Below are positions 40,417 through 48,970 of a DNA stretch of 64,000 nt, in pieces; the first letter of the stretch is position 1, and every line of letters starts with the position of its first letter. Both the position numbers and the translations under genes were made by a program. The notes below the pieces were generated by a model. The model saw only the letters and a program-made list of their open reading frames with translations, was not told the DNA's origin and made no database searches. The DNA comes from Steroidobacteraceae bacterium (lineage in GTDB: Bacteria; Pseudomonadota; Gammaproteobacteria; Steroidobacterales; Steroidobacteraceae). Where the stretch lies: contig JAPZRU010000005.1 in the NCBI GenBank assembly GCA_027531255.1, positions 1 through 64,000 on the forward strand. The letters run 5' to 3'.

Positions 40417-41403
40417 TTGTCCCACTCGCCCGACCCGCCGCCGCCGGCGCGCGCTTCGACCGCGGCGCTGCAGGTGCGTGCCGCCGTGCGCGGACTGTTC
40501 GCGCGGCTCTTGGACCTGCTGGTGCTGGTGGCCGTGCTGCTCACGCTGCTGTTCTTCGCGCTGCGGCTCGCCGGCGACCCGAGCATCGTGCTCGCCGGCG
40601 AGGACGCCGATGCCGCGACGCTCGCCGAGATCCGCGCCCAGTACGGACTCGACCAGCCGCTGCCCGTCCAGTACCTGACCTATCTCGCGAACGTCGCGCG
40701 CGGCGACTTCGGCGATTCGCTCGCGACCGGCCAGCCGGCACTGCCCACGGCACTCGCCGCGGCACCGGCGACGCTGCTGATGGCCGGGCTCGCCATGGCC
40801 TTCTCGCTCGGGGTCGCGATTCCGCTCGGCGTCTGGCTCGGCGCCGGCGGCGACCGCGCCGGTCGCCGCGTCGTCTCCGGGTTCGTCGCCGTCGCGCAGG
40901 GCGTGCCCGGTCTCGTCGTGGCGCTGGTGCTGATCCAGGTGTTCGCCGTGATGCTGAACTGGCTGCCCGCGCTCGGGCACGCGCACCCGGTGCACTGGAT
41001 CCTGCCGACGCTCGCACTCGGCTGGTTCCTGGTGCCGAAGCTGGTGCGGCTGGTACAGGCGAACGTCGCCGAGGCGATGCGCGAGGACTATGTGCGCACC
41101 GCCCGGGCGATCGGCGCGCACGGCGCGGCGCTGGTGTGGCGCCACGCACTGCCCAATGCACTGCTCGGTACCGTGGCGCTGGTCGCCGCGCAGCTCGGCT
41201 TCCTGGTCTCGGGCGCGGTGGTGATCGAGACGATCTTCGCGTGGCCCGGGCTCGGGCGGCTGCTCGTACAGTCCACGGTCAATCTCGATTTCCCGGTCGT
41301 GCAGGCGCTCGTGGTCGTGGTCTGCGTGCTCGTGTTCGCGGTCAACGCGGTCGCGGACCTCCTGTTCCGCGTACTCGACCCGCGGATCCGGGGCGGCGCT
41401 TGA
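40417..41403 (+). CDS. Dpp/Opp-type ABC transporter permease B (module A)
   Basis: This 328-residue inner-membrane permease has six predicted helices. A typical DppB-type N-terminal portion (LLFFALRLAGDPS, GLDQPLPVQYLTYL) and the ATPase-contact loop DYVRTARAIGAHG-WRHALPNALLG are visible. The start is TTG 40417 with GGAG 8 bases upstream. It begins module A: permeases B and C, ATPases D and F and a binding protein, all linked by overlaps. The paralogue at 52165-53142 is clearly similar along its length. Substrates of this class include peptides, opines and nickel complexes. Confidence 0.93.
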   Translation: MSHSPDPPPPARASTAALQVRAAVRGLFARLLDLLVLVAVLLTLLFFALRLAGDPSIVLAGEDADAATLAEIRAQYGLDQPLPVQYLTYLANVARGDFGDSLATGQPALPTALAAAPATLLMAGLAMAFSLGVAIPLGVWLGAGGDRAGRRVVSGFVAVAQGVPGLVVALVLIQVFAVMLNWLPALGHAHPVHWILPTLALGWFLVPKLVRLVQANVAEAMREDYVRTARAIGAHGAALVWRHALPNALLGTVALVAAQLGFLVSGAVVIETIFAWPGLGRLLVQSTVNLDFPVVQALVVVVCVLVFAVNAVADLLFRVLDPRIRGGA

Positions 41404-42242
41404 GCACCGCACTGGCCGCCTCCTGGCTCCGGCGCGTGCCGGCCGAACTCGCGGCCGGTGCCGGACTGTTGCTGGCGCTCGCACTGCTCGCCCTGCTCGT
41501 GCCTGCCGCGACGCGCGATCCGGCGGAGATCGACCTGTACGCGCGCTTCGCTCCACCGCTCGCCCCGGGTCACCTGCTCGGCGCGGATCACCTCGGCCGC
41601 GACCTGCTCGCACGCGCCGCGGCGGGCACGCAGTGGTCGCTCGCGGTCGCCGCGGGCGCGACGGTGCTCGCCGCAGCGCTAGGCACCCTGCTGGGATTGT
41701 GGGCGGCCGCGAGCCGCGGCGTCGGCCGTCGCGTGCTGCTGCAGGTGGTGAACCTGATCCTGTCGTTCCCGAGCCTGATCGCCGCGATGGCGCTGATCGC
41801 GATCGTGGGCCAGGGCTACGCGACGCTCGTGCTGGTGCTCGGCACGATCACCTCGCCGGTGTTCGCCCGCGTGGTCTACGCCGAGAGCCTCGCGCTGCTC
41901 GAGCGCGACTACGTCGCGGCGGCGCGCACGTTCGGCGTGTCGCGTGCAAGGATGTTCGCGCGCCACGTGCTGCCGGGCCTGCGCCCGTCCCTGCTCGCGG
42001 TCGGCGCGTTCCACTTCGCCGACATGCTGGTCGCGGAGACGGCGCTGTCCTTCCTCGGCGTCGGCGCACCGATCGACACGGCGACCTGGGGCAACATGCT
42101 CTCGGACGCGCGCTCGTACCTGTTCCAGGCGCCGTGGATGCTGCTGGTGCCCGCGGGCGCGATGATCGCCGCGGTGCTGTGCGCGACGCTGCTCGGCGAC
42201 GGCCTGTCGCGCCGGCTGCGTGCCCGGGAGTGGACGCGATGA
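41400..42242 (+). CDS. Dpp/Opp-type ABC transporter permease C (module A)
   Basis: The 280-residue permease pairs with the B subunit to form the channel. It has the DppC-type early motif LLGADHLGRDLLARAAAG and the loop DYVAAARTFGVSRARMFARHVLPG, followed by AETALSFLGVGAP. TTG 41400 overlaps the preceding stop codon (TTGA), so its start is fixed by coupling and frame. The ATPase gene overlaps its end through ATGA at 42239-42242. Similar to the permease at 53139-53999. Confidence 0.92.
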   Translation: MSTALAASWLRRVPAELAAGAGLLLALALLALLVPAATRDPAEIDLYARFAPPLAPGHLLGADHLGRDLLARAAAGTQWSLAVAAGATVLAAALGTLLGLWAAASRGVGRRVLLQVVNLILSFPSLIAAMALIAIVGQGYATLVLVLGTITSPVFARVVYAESLALLERDYVAAARTFGVSRARMFARHVLPGLRPSLLAVGAFHFADMLVAETALSFLGVGAPIDTATWGNMLSDARSYLFQAPWMLLVPAGAMIAAVLCATLLGDGLSRRLRAREWTR

Positions 42243-43228
42243 GCGCGGCGCCCCCGGTGCTCGAGGTCGAGGACCTGTGCGTCGAGCTCGACGGACGGGA
42301 CGGCGCAGCGCCGCGGCGGCTCGTGGACCGCGTGTCGTTCACCGTCGGCCCCGGCGAGGTCCTCGGCGTCGTCGGCGAGTCGGGGTCGGGCAAATCGCTC
42401 ACCATGCTCGCGATCGCCGGCCTGCTGCCGCCGGGCGTCCGCGCCTCGGGCCGCGTGCGCCTCGCCGGCCGCACGCTCGACGGTCTCGACGACGCGGCGC
42501 TCGCCGCACTGCGGGGCCGGGAGTTCGGTTTCGTGTTCCAGGATCCGTTCGCGAGCCTGAACCCGGTGCGTCGCGTCGGCAGCCTCCTCGTCGAATCCGT
42601 GCTGCGGCACCGCGCCCTCGACCGGACGGCCGCACGGGTGCGGGCTATCGAGAGCCTGCGCGCGGTCGGCCTGCCCGACCCCGAGCAGCGGGTCGACCAC
42701 TATCCGCACCAGTTGTCGGGCGGGCAGCGCCAGCGGGCGCTGATCGCGCTCGCGCTCGTCAACGGACCGCGGCTGCTGATCGCCGACGAGCCGACGACCG
42801 CGCTCGACCCCACGGTGCGGCTCGCGATCCTCGACCTGCTGGTCGCCGGCGCAGGCGAGCGCGGCACGGTGCTGGTCACCCACGATTTCGGCGTCGCGGA
42901 ACGCGCCTGCACGACGATCGCGGTGATGTACCACGGCCGTCTCGTCGAGCACGGGCCCGCCTCGGCCGTGCTCGCGGCGCCGCGCCATCCCTACACGCGC
43001 GCGCTGCTCGACGCGGTACCTCGCTTCCACGGTCCGCCGCCGGCCGCGATCGCGGGCACGCCACCGTCGGGCCCGGTGCCGGACGGGTGCGCGTTCCGGG
43101 CCCGCTGCGCCCGTGCGGACGCAGCGTGCGCGGCCACGCCCGAGCCCGTCGCTCACGGTGCGGTCCGCGTGGCGTGCCACCACGTCGGCACATCGCAGAT
43201 GGCGGCGGCAGGAGGCCAGGGTGCCTGA
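42239..43228 (+). CDS. Dpp/Opp-type ABC transporter ATPase D (module A)
   Basis: This 329-residue ATP-binding subunit has Walker A GESGSGKS, Q-loop FQDPFASLNP, signature LSGGQRQR, Walker B LLIADEPTTALD and switch His in VTHDF. The C-terminal oligopeptide-transporter extension has spaced cysteines (GCAFRARC-x6-C), which in some homologues bind an iron-sulfur cluster. ATG 42239 overlaps the permease stop. It powers import with subunit F. Confidence 0.94.
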   Translation: MSAAPPVLEVEDLCVELDGRDGAAPRRLVDRVSFTVGPGEVLGVVGESGSGKSLTMLAIAGLLPPGVRASGRVRLAGRTLDGLDDAALAALRGREFGFVFQDPFASLNPVRRVGSLLVESVLRHRALDRTAARVRAIESLRAVGLPDPEQRVDHYPHQLSGGQRQRALIALALVNGPRLLIADEPTTALDPTVRLAILDLLVAGAGERGTVLVTHDFGVAERACTTIAVMYHGRLVEHGPASAVLAAPRHPYTRALLDAVPRFHGPPPAAIAGTPPSGPVPDGCAFRARCARADAACAATPEPVAHGAVRVACHHVGTSQMAAAGGQGA

Positions 43229-44180
43229 GCCGCTGCTCGCGATCGACTCCCTCGCGGTCGAGTTCTCGACCGGCGGCCGGCGCGTCACCGCCGTGCGCGA
43301 CGTCTCGCTCGCGGTGCACGCCGACGAGATCGTCGGCCTCGCCGGCGAATCCGGGTCCGGCAAGTCGACGCTCGCGCGGGCCGCGATGGGCCTCGTGCCG
43401 GTGACGCGGGGCCGCATCCTGCTCGACGGCCGCGACGTCACGCACCTGGAGGACGCCGCGCGCCGCCCCGCCTGGCGGCGCATGCAGATGATCTTCCAGG
43501 ATCCGAACGGCAGCCTGAACCCGCGACTCACCGTCGCCGAGAGCCTCGCGGAACCGCTGCATGCACCGCCGCGCGCGCCCGAGACGCGTCGGCGGATCGC
43601 TCGCCTGCTCGCCGAGGTCGGCCTGCCGCCGGAGGCGCTCGACCGCCGACCGCGGCAGTTCTCCGGAGGCCAGCGCCAGCGCATCGCGATCGCGCGCGCG
43701 CTCGCGGTCGAGCCCGACCTGCTGCTAGCCGACGAGCCGGTGGCCGCGCTCGACGTCAGCGTGCAGGCGCAGATCGTCGAACTGTTCCGCGCGACGCGAC
43801 GCGCGCGCCGGCTCGCCATGCTCGTGATCGCCCACGATCTCGCGCTGCTGCACCACCTCGCGGATCGGCTGGTGGTGATGTACGCCGGCCGCGTCGTCGA
43901 GACCGGTCCGGCGCGCGCGGTGATCGCGGCGCCCCGGCATCCCTACACCGCGCTGCTGCGCGTTTCGTCCGGGCCCGGCGCACCGGAGACGCTCCGCGCG
44001 GCACTGCCGGGCGAACCGCCGTCGCCGGGCGCCGAGATCCGCGGCTGCGCGCTCGCGGACCGCTGCCCGCTGGCACGCGCGGCATGCCGCGACTCCGCGC
44101 CGGCCCTGCGGGAGTGGGCACCCGGACACCTCACCGCGTGCCACTTCCCGGACCAGCTCTACGCGGGCAAGGCACCATGA
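43221..44180 (+). CDS. Dpp/Opp-type ABC transporter ATPase F (module A)
   Basis: The 319-residue second ATPase has Walker A GESGSGKST, FQDPNGSLNP, the FSGGQRQR signature, LLLADEPVAALD and IAHDL. The GTG start at 43221 overlaps the end of subunit D by 8 bases and has AGGAGG just upstream. A Cys-containing C-terminal extension (GCALADRCPLARAAC) matches its partner. Its stop overlaps the binding-protein ATG. Confidence 0.94.
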   Translation: MPEPLLAIDSLAVEFSTGGRRVTAVRDVSLAVHADEIVGLAGESGSGKSTLARAAMGLVPVTRGRILLDGRDVTHLEDAARRPAWRRMQMIFQDPNGSLNPRLTVAESLAEPLHAPPRAPETRRRIARLLAEVGLPPEALDRRPRQFSGGQRQRIAIARALAVEPDLLLADEPVAALDVSVQAQIVELFRATRRARRLAMLVIAHDLALLHHLADRLVVMYAGRVVETGPARAVIAAPRHPYTALLRVSSGPGAPETLRAALPGEPPSPGAEIRGCALADRCPLARAACRDSAPALREWAPGHLTACHFPDQLYAGKAP

Positions 44181-45910
44181 TCGCGAGACTCGCCACGCAT
44201 CGCCGTCACGCGCGCGCGGCGCGCGTCGCGACTGCGCTCGCCAGCGCGCTGCTCGCGAGTGCGCTGCTCGCGTGCGGCGTGCCGACGAGCGCGGCGGCCG
44301 TCGCTCGCGGCGACGCGCCGGCCCGCGCGACCGGGCCCGCAGTTGCAGCGCTCGCCACCGCGGACGGCCAGACTCCGCCCGTGCTCAGGGTCGCGATCAA
44401 CCAGCTGCCGAGTTCGTGGGGCAACCCCTTCCAGGCCGACGGCACGCCGAACGTCTACGTCTGGTCCGCGATGTTCGACGGCCTGACGCGGCTCGGCGCC
44501 GACGGCGTCGTCGGCCCCGGCCTGGCCCTGTCCTGGCAGGCGCTGGACGAGCGACGCTGGCGCTTCGTGCTCCGCCCCGGCGTGCGCTTCTCGAACGGCG
44601 AACCGTTCGACGCGGACGCGGTGGTGGCGACCTTCCGCTGGCTCGCCACGCGCGAAGGCCGCGCGATGCTGATGGGCGCGCGGTTCCGCAACGTGGTCGC
44701 GGCCACGGCGACCGGGCCGCTCGAGGTCGAGCTCGCCACGGCACGACCGGACCCGGTGCTGCCGCAGCGGCTCGCGACCCTCGCGATGGTCGCGCCGCAG
44801 GCGTGGGCGCGGCTCGGCGTGAGAGGCTTCGCGCTGCGACCCGAGGGCACCGGCCCTTACCGGCTCGTGGACTGGGGACAGGAAAGCCGCGTTGCGCGGC
44901 TGGTCGCGAACCCGGGCGCCTTCAGGCGGGCGCGGCTCCCGCGTCTCGAGATCTACGAGTTGCCGGAAACGGCGGCCCGCGTCCAGGCGCTCGTCAGCGG
45001 CGACGTGGACCTCGGCATGGTCGGCATGGACGACACCGACATCCTCGCCGCGCGCGGCCTGCGCACGGCGCTGGCGCCGTCGATGCAGGTGATGTCGATC
45101 GGCTTCGTGACGCACGGCCGCCCCGCCTCCCCGCTCGCGGACGTGCGGGTGCGCCGCGCGCTCAATCTGGCGGTGAACAAGGCGCCGCTCGCCGAAGTGC
45201 TGCTGCGCGGGCACGCGATGCCGACCGGCCAGCCGGCCTCGCGGGTCACCCACGGCCACGATCCGTCGATCGAGCCGTATCCCTACGACCCCGAGGCCGC
45301 ACGACGCCTGCTCGCCGAGGCGGGCTGGCCGCGCGGATTCCGCCTGCGCGTCGACGTGGTGCCGAACGCGATGCCCTCCGACACGCTGATCTACCAGGCG
45401 GTGGCGGCCGACCTGCGACGCGTGGGCGTCGAGGTGGACCTGCGCGCGGTGACCTTCAACGAATGGCTGCGGCAGTTCGTGACCGGCAACTGGCGCGCGG
45501 ACGCGGCCGGCATCACCTGGAACTCGGCGGCCTACAACGACGTGAGCCGGGCGATGGAGAACTTCTCCTGCCTGAAGCCGAACCCGTACTTCTGCGAGCC
45601 TTCGCTCACGCCGCTGCTGGAGGCAGCCGCACGCACGCCGGAGCCGCAGCGCGGCGCGATCCTGCGCGAGCTGTCGCGACGCTTCCACGCGCTCGCGCCG
45701 GCGCTCTTCCTCGTCGAGCAGCTCGACCTGTTCGCGTACCGGCCGGAGTTCGCCGGCGTGCGGCTCGTCGGCCGCGTGCCCGCCTACGAGGAGATCGTAC
45801 CCGCGCGCCGCACGGCCGGCTCGCCGGCGCCGGGCGGCGGCCGCAGCCAGGCACGCAGTTCGTCCGCCTCGCGCGACAGCGGCATGCCGGCCCGCCAGAC
45901 CGCGAAGTAG
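44177..45910 (+). CDS. ABC transporter solute-binding protein, SBP family 5 (module A)
   Basis: This 577-residue periplasmic protein captures the solute for the module A importer. A long N-terminal region contains a hydrophobic stretch with a possible lipobox (LLAC, about residues 33-36), so it may be a lipoprotein. Family-5 features include VYVWSAMFDGLTRL, an EGTGPYRLVDW segment and ADVRVRRALNLAVNKAPLAE. The binding-protein homology ends near 45805; the last 35 or so residues are low-complexity and lie over the 3' end of the opposite LysR gene (127-base overlap). It resembles the protein at 56971-58683, including an FSC-x9-FC segment. Confidence 0.92.
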   Translation: MIARLATHRRHARAARVATALASALLASALLACGVPTSAAAVARGDAPARATGPAVAALATADGQTPPVLRVAINQLPSSWGNPFQADGTPNVYVWSAMFDGLTRLGADGVVGPGLALSWQALDERRWRFVLRPGVRFSNGEPFDADAVVATFRWLATREGRAMLMGARFRNVVAATATGPLEVELATARPDPVLPQRLATLAMVAPQAWARLGVRGFALRPEGTGPYRLVDWGQESRVARLVANPGAFRRARLPRLEIYELPETAARVQALVSGDVDLGMVGMDDTDILAARGLRTALAPSMQVMSIGFVTHGRPASPLADVRVRRALNLAVNKAPLAEVLLRGHAMPTGQPASRVTHGHDPSIEPYPYDPEAARRLLAEAGWPRGFRLRVDVVPNAMPSDTLIYQAVAADLRRVGVEVDLRAVTFNEWLRQFVTGNWRADAAGITWNSAAYNDVSRAMENFSCLKPNPYFCEPSLTPLLEAAARTPEPQRGAILRELSRRFHALAPALFLVEQLDLFAYRPEFAGVRLVGRVPAYEEIVPARRTAGSPAPGGGRSQARSSSASRDSGMPARQTAK

Positions 45911-46692
45911 CCGTAGCCGTCCTGCACTTCGACGTCGAACAGGCGCACCAGCCGCCCGGACTGCAGGTCGTCGAGCGCCAGCAGTCGCCTCGCGAGCGCG
46001 ACGCCCTGGCCCTCCCGCGCGGCCTGCAGCAGCAGCGCCGAATCCGAGTAGGTGACGCCGTGAGCCGGCTCGGCCGCGCGTACGCCGGCCGCGCGCAGCC
46101 ACGCCGACCAGGCCTGCCACGCGTGCCGCAGCAGCATCGCGCGCTTGAGGTCGGCCGGCTGCTGCAGCCCGAGCCGCGCCCGGTACTCGGGCGCGCAGAC
46201 CGGGAAGAGCACTTCGTCCCAGAGGCGCTCGCTCGAAGCGCCCGGCCAGTCGCCGGGACCGTAGCGGAGCGCGAGATCCACGCCGCGATCGAGGAAATCG
46301 TCGAGGTCGGCGACGGAGCGCACCTCCACGTCCACCTTCGGGTGAGCGGCGATGAAGCCCCCGAGACGCGCCATCAGCCAGCGCGTGCCGAGCGCGGGGT
46401 GCAGGCTGAGCACGAGTCGCGCGCGGCCGCGGCCGCGCGGCCGCTCGAACGCGCGATCGAGAATCGACAGCGCCTGGCGCACCTGCGCGACCAGCGCGAC
46501 CGCCTCGGCGGTCGGCAGCATGCCGCGACCGTGCCGGCGGAACAGGGGCACGCCGAGCCGCTCCTCGAGTTCACGGATGCTGTGGCTGACGGCGCCGTGC
46601 GTCAGCCCGATCTCCTCCGCCGCACGGGTGTAACTGCCGTGGCGCGCGGCGGCCTCGAACGCGAGCAGGGTACGGAGCGACGGCAGTTGCAT
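45784..46692 (-). CDS. LysR-family transcriptional regulator (GcvA type)
   Basis: The 302-residue regulator has an N-terminal helix-turn-helix (SLRTLLAFEAAARHGSYTRA, then ELEERLGVPLFRR) and a periplasmic-binding-like effector domain from about residue 90. It is divergent from the VOC-methyltransferase-receptor operon starting at 46728, with only 35 bases between the start codons, and a palindrome sits in that gap. It most likely controls that operon and may also sense the imported solute. The 3' end overlaps the module A binding protein on the other strand. Confidence 0.92.
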   Translation of the reverse strand: MQLPSLRTLLAFEAAARHGSYTRAAEEIGLTHGAVSHSIRELEERLGVPLFRRHGRGMLPTAEAVALVAQVRQALSILDRAFERPRGRGRARLVLSLHPALGTRWLMARLGGFIAAHPKVDVEVRSVADLDDFLDRGVDLALRYGPGDWPGASSERLWDEVLFPVCAPEYRARLGLQQPADLKRAMLLRHAWQAWSAWLRAAGVRAAEPAHGVTYSDSALLLQAAREGQGVALARRLLALDDLQSGRLVRLFDVEVQDGYGYFAVWRAGMPLSREADELRAWLRPPPGAGEPAVRRAGTISS

Positions 46693-46700
46693 CCCTTTAA

Positions 46701-46717
46701 TGTGAATTCAGCTCACA
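46701..46717. promoter_or_regulatory. Palindrome between lysR and the VOC-led operon
   Basis: TGTGA (46701-46705) and TCACA (46713-46717) flank 7 bases and form an inverted repeat in an AT-rich gap of only 35 bases between divergent start codons. A LysR-type operator is the most likely reading. The spacing is one longer than a CRP site. Confidence 0.45.
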
Positions 46718-46727
46718 ATGGCTGTCA

Positions 46728-47651
46728 ATGGATTTCGACCCGTTGTCGGGATCTCTGCGCCCACAATCGGTCATGCTCGGTCCCGTCCGCGCCGTCACCC
46801 TCGTCGTCCGCGACCCGCACGCAGTCGCGGCGGCGTACGCGTCTGTGCTGGAGTACCGCCTCGTCGCCAGGGGGACCGTATCTGCCCCGCTCGCCGCCGC
46901 CTGGGCTGCGCCGGCCGCGGCCGGGCGCGACTGCCTCGTGCTCGGGCCGCGCAGCGGCGAGCCCGTCTGGCTGCGGCTGGTGGCCGCGGCGGCCCACGCC
47001 CCGTCCGCGCCGGCGCTCCGCACCCACGGCTGGAATGCGAACGAGATCCTCGTCGAAGACCCCGACGCGATCGCCGCGCGCTGCGACGGCGTACTGTTCC
47101 GGGTGATCGGCGCGCCGGCCAGCCTGACGCGCTTCCCGATGATCCGTGCGATGCAGGCGCTCGGCCCTGCCGGCGAGTGCCTCTACTTCACGCGCGTGGG
47201 CCCGGGCTCGGGTCTCGACCTCGCGAGCGCCCGCGGTTTCGTGGACCGCACGTTCATCGTCGTCGTCGGCGGCGCGGATCTCGCCGCGCTGCTCGCGTTC
47301 TACGGCTCATTCGGCAACGAACTCGATCCGCCGGTGCGCACGCCCGTGCGCGTGATCTCGAGCGCGCACGGCCTGCCGGCCGACACGCTCCACGGGCACG
47401 CGCTCGTCAAGCTCGGTGCCGGCACGCTCGTCGAACTCGACGAGTACCCGCCGTCCGCCCGCCCGCGCGCGGCGCCGGAGGGCGACCTGCCGTGCGGGTA
47501 CGCCATCGTCACGTTCGGCGGGCGCGCGCCGGCACACCTGCCGCCCCTCGGGCCTGCGGCACCCTGCGCACTGCCCGGCGCCGAGCACCAGCCGGCGCTG
47601 ACGTACCTCGGCCCCGCCGGGGAGCGCCTCGAACTGCTGGAGGCCGCATGA
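46728..47651 (+). CDS. VOC-superfamily (glyoxalase/dioxygenase-like) protein
   Basis: This 307-residue protein has two half-repeats typical of vicinal-oxygen-chelate proteins: the first begins VRAVTLVVRDPHAVAAAYASVL, the second has FIVVVGGADLAALLAFYG. Such proteins bind a metal and act as glyoxalases, dioxygenases, isomerases or binding proteins. The expected metal ligands are not all obvious, so catalysis is uncertain. ATG 46728 is close to the palindrome; ATG 46773 would fit the domain start equally well and neither has a good ribosome site. Its stop overlaps the methyltransferase start. Confidence 0.75.
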   Translation: MDFDPLSGSLRPQSVMLGPVRAVTLVVRDPHAVAAAYASVLEYRLVARGTVSAPLAAAWAAPAAAGRDCLVLGPRSGEPVWLRLVAAAAHAPSAPALRTHGWNANEILVEDPDAIAARCDGVLFRVIGAPASLTRFPMIRAMQALGPAGECLYFTRVGPGSGLDLASARGFVDRTFIVVVGGADLAALLAFYGSFGNELDPPVRTPVRVISSAHGLPADTLHGHALVKLGAGTLVELDEYPPSARPRAAPEGDLPCGYAIVTFGGRAPAHLPPLGPAAPCALPGAEHQPALTYLGPAGERLELLEAA

Positions 47652-48682
47652 CCCCCTCCGCCCTCGAGGCCCGCGCGCGCATCGCGTTCGCGCTGACGCT
47701 GCGCCGCCGCTGGGCCGACACGCTGTACCCTGCGCTCAGGCGCGACTACGACGCGGCGACCCGGGAGCGCCCGCCCACCACGCCGTTCGAAGCGGCGACT
47801 GCCGCGCGCACGCTGCCGCTGTACCGGTGGTTCGCGTGGTGCGAACGCGGCGCACAGAAGATGCTGTGGCGCGCGGCCGGCGATGCGGTCGCCGCGCTGC
47901 CGCCGGTCGCGGCGCGGCCGGTCCCGATCGAGGACACGGCGCCTGAACTGCCCGCGTGGTACGCGGACTGGGACATCCACCTGCAACCGGGCGGGCTCGC
48001 AGCGCCCGATGCCGGGCGCCTGTACGAACTGGGCGCCAAGCTCGTGATGCTCGGCGCGAACGACGGCTGGGAATTCCACCGGCTGTTCGTGCGCACCGCG
48101 GTGCCGAAGCGCGACTACCGCCGGATCGTCGATCTCGGCTGCGGCTTCGGCAAGTCGACGTGGCCGCTCGCCGAGGCCTTCCCGGCCGCCGAGGTGATCG
48201 GCGTCGACCTCTCGCGGCCCTGCCTCGAGCGTGCCGCGGAGCGGGCGGGCGAGCTCGGCCTGCCGGTGCGCCTCCGGCACGCGAGCTGCGACTCGACCGG
48301 GCTGCCCGCGGCCAGCTGCGATCTCGTGACCGCGACGATGCTCGTGCACGAACTGCCGGTACCCGTGCTCGAGGCGACGTTCGCCGAGGCGGCGCGGCTG
48401 CTCGCGCCCGGCGGGCAGCTGCGGATCCTGGATTTCCAGCGCACCGGCGAGCCGTTCCGCGACCTCGCGATCGAGGAGCACGGCGCCCGCAACAACGAGC
48501 CGTTCATGCCGCCGATGCTCGCGGCGGACCTCGCCGGAATGGCCGCGCGCGCGGGTCTCGCGAACGTCCGCTGGGTCGCCTTCGACGAGCGCGGCGCGGG
48601 CAGACTGCCCACGCTCGAGTGGCCCGCGCGCGCCGAGTGGCACTTCCCATGGGCGGTGCTCGAGGCGGAGAAGCCGTCGTGA
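47648..48682 (+). CDS. Class I methyltransferase-like protein with N-terminal helical domain (module A)
   Basis: The 344-residue protein has a helical N-terminal domain (about 1-110) ending in WDIHLQPGGLA, then a Rossmann SAM-binding domain with VDLGCGFGKST (about 159-169), IGVDLS and a LAPGGQLRILDF strand. The same layout, including DIHLQPGG, occurs in the protein at 55830-56957, so the two are paralogues. The SAM site suggests methyl or aminobutyryl transfer. The substrate is unknown, and the repeated link with an ABC importer suggests it modifies the imported compound. ATG 47648 overlaps the VOC stop (ATGA). Confidence 0.85.
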   Translation: MTPSALEARARIAFALTLRRRWADTLYPALRRDYDAATRERPPTTPFEAATAARTLPLYRWFAWCERGAQKMLWRAAGDAVAALPPVAARPVPIEDTAPELPAWYADWDIHLQPGGLAAPDAGRLYELGAKLVMLGANDGWEFHRLFVRTAVPKRDYRRIVDLGCGFGKSTWPLAEAFPAAEVIGVDLSRPCLERAAERAGELGLPVRLRHASCDSTGLPAASCDLVTATMLVHELPVPVLEATFAEAARLLAPGGQLRILDFQRTGEPFRDLAIEEHGARNNEPFMPPMLAADLAGMAARAGLANVRWVAFDERGAGRLPTLEWPARAEWHFPWAVLEAEKPS

Positions 48683-48966
48683 AGGAACTGCGCCTGCTGC
48701 CCGCGGACTCGCTGGACTCGCTGGCCGGCCTCGTGTTCGAGCTGGCTGCGCAGCTGCACGTCGAGCGCGTGCGCCGCGCCGCGCTCGAGACCGTGCTCGA
48801 GCGACGCGGCCTGTGCACGCCCGACGAACTGGCGTCGCTCGCGGACGACCCGTCGTTCGCCGCGCGGTGCCAGCCGGCGCTGGACCGCTCGCTCGAAGGA
48901 CTGCTGCGCGTGCTCGCCGAGCGCGACGATGCGCGCGCCCCGCTGCGCGGGACCTCGGAGGACTGA
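48679..48966 (+). CDS. Small helical protein of unknown function (module A)
   Basis: This 95-residue protein starts at GTG 48679, overlapping the methyltransferase stop (GTGA). It is mainly helical, with heptad-like LVFELAAQLHVERVRRAALE followed by VLERRGLCTPDELASLADD and a C-terminal helix. The protein at 58680-58997 shares this pattern (LVxELxxxxxR, then LxERxGxxxDxL, then LRxxxx), so they form a small family tied to the two methyltransferases. It may be an accessory or partner subunit. I do not recognise a named family. Confidence 0.72.
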   Translation: MKELRLLPADSLDSLAGLVFELAAQLHVERVRRAALETVLERRGLCTPDELASLADDPSFAARCQPALDRSLEGLLRVLAERDDARAPLRGTSED

Positions 48967-48970
48967 AGCC

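Noticed and set aside
46701-46717. CRP binding site
   Set aside because: Arms match TGTGA/TCACA but the spacer is 7 instead of 6, and the position between a LysR gene and its likely target favours a LysR operator.
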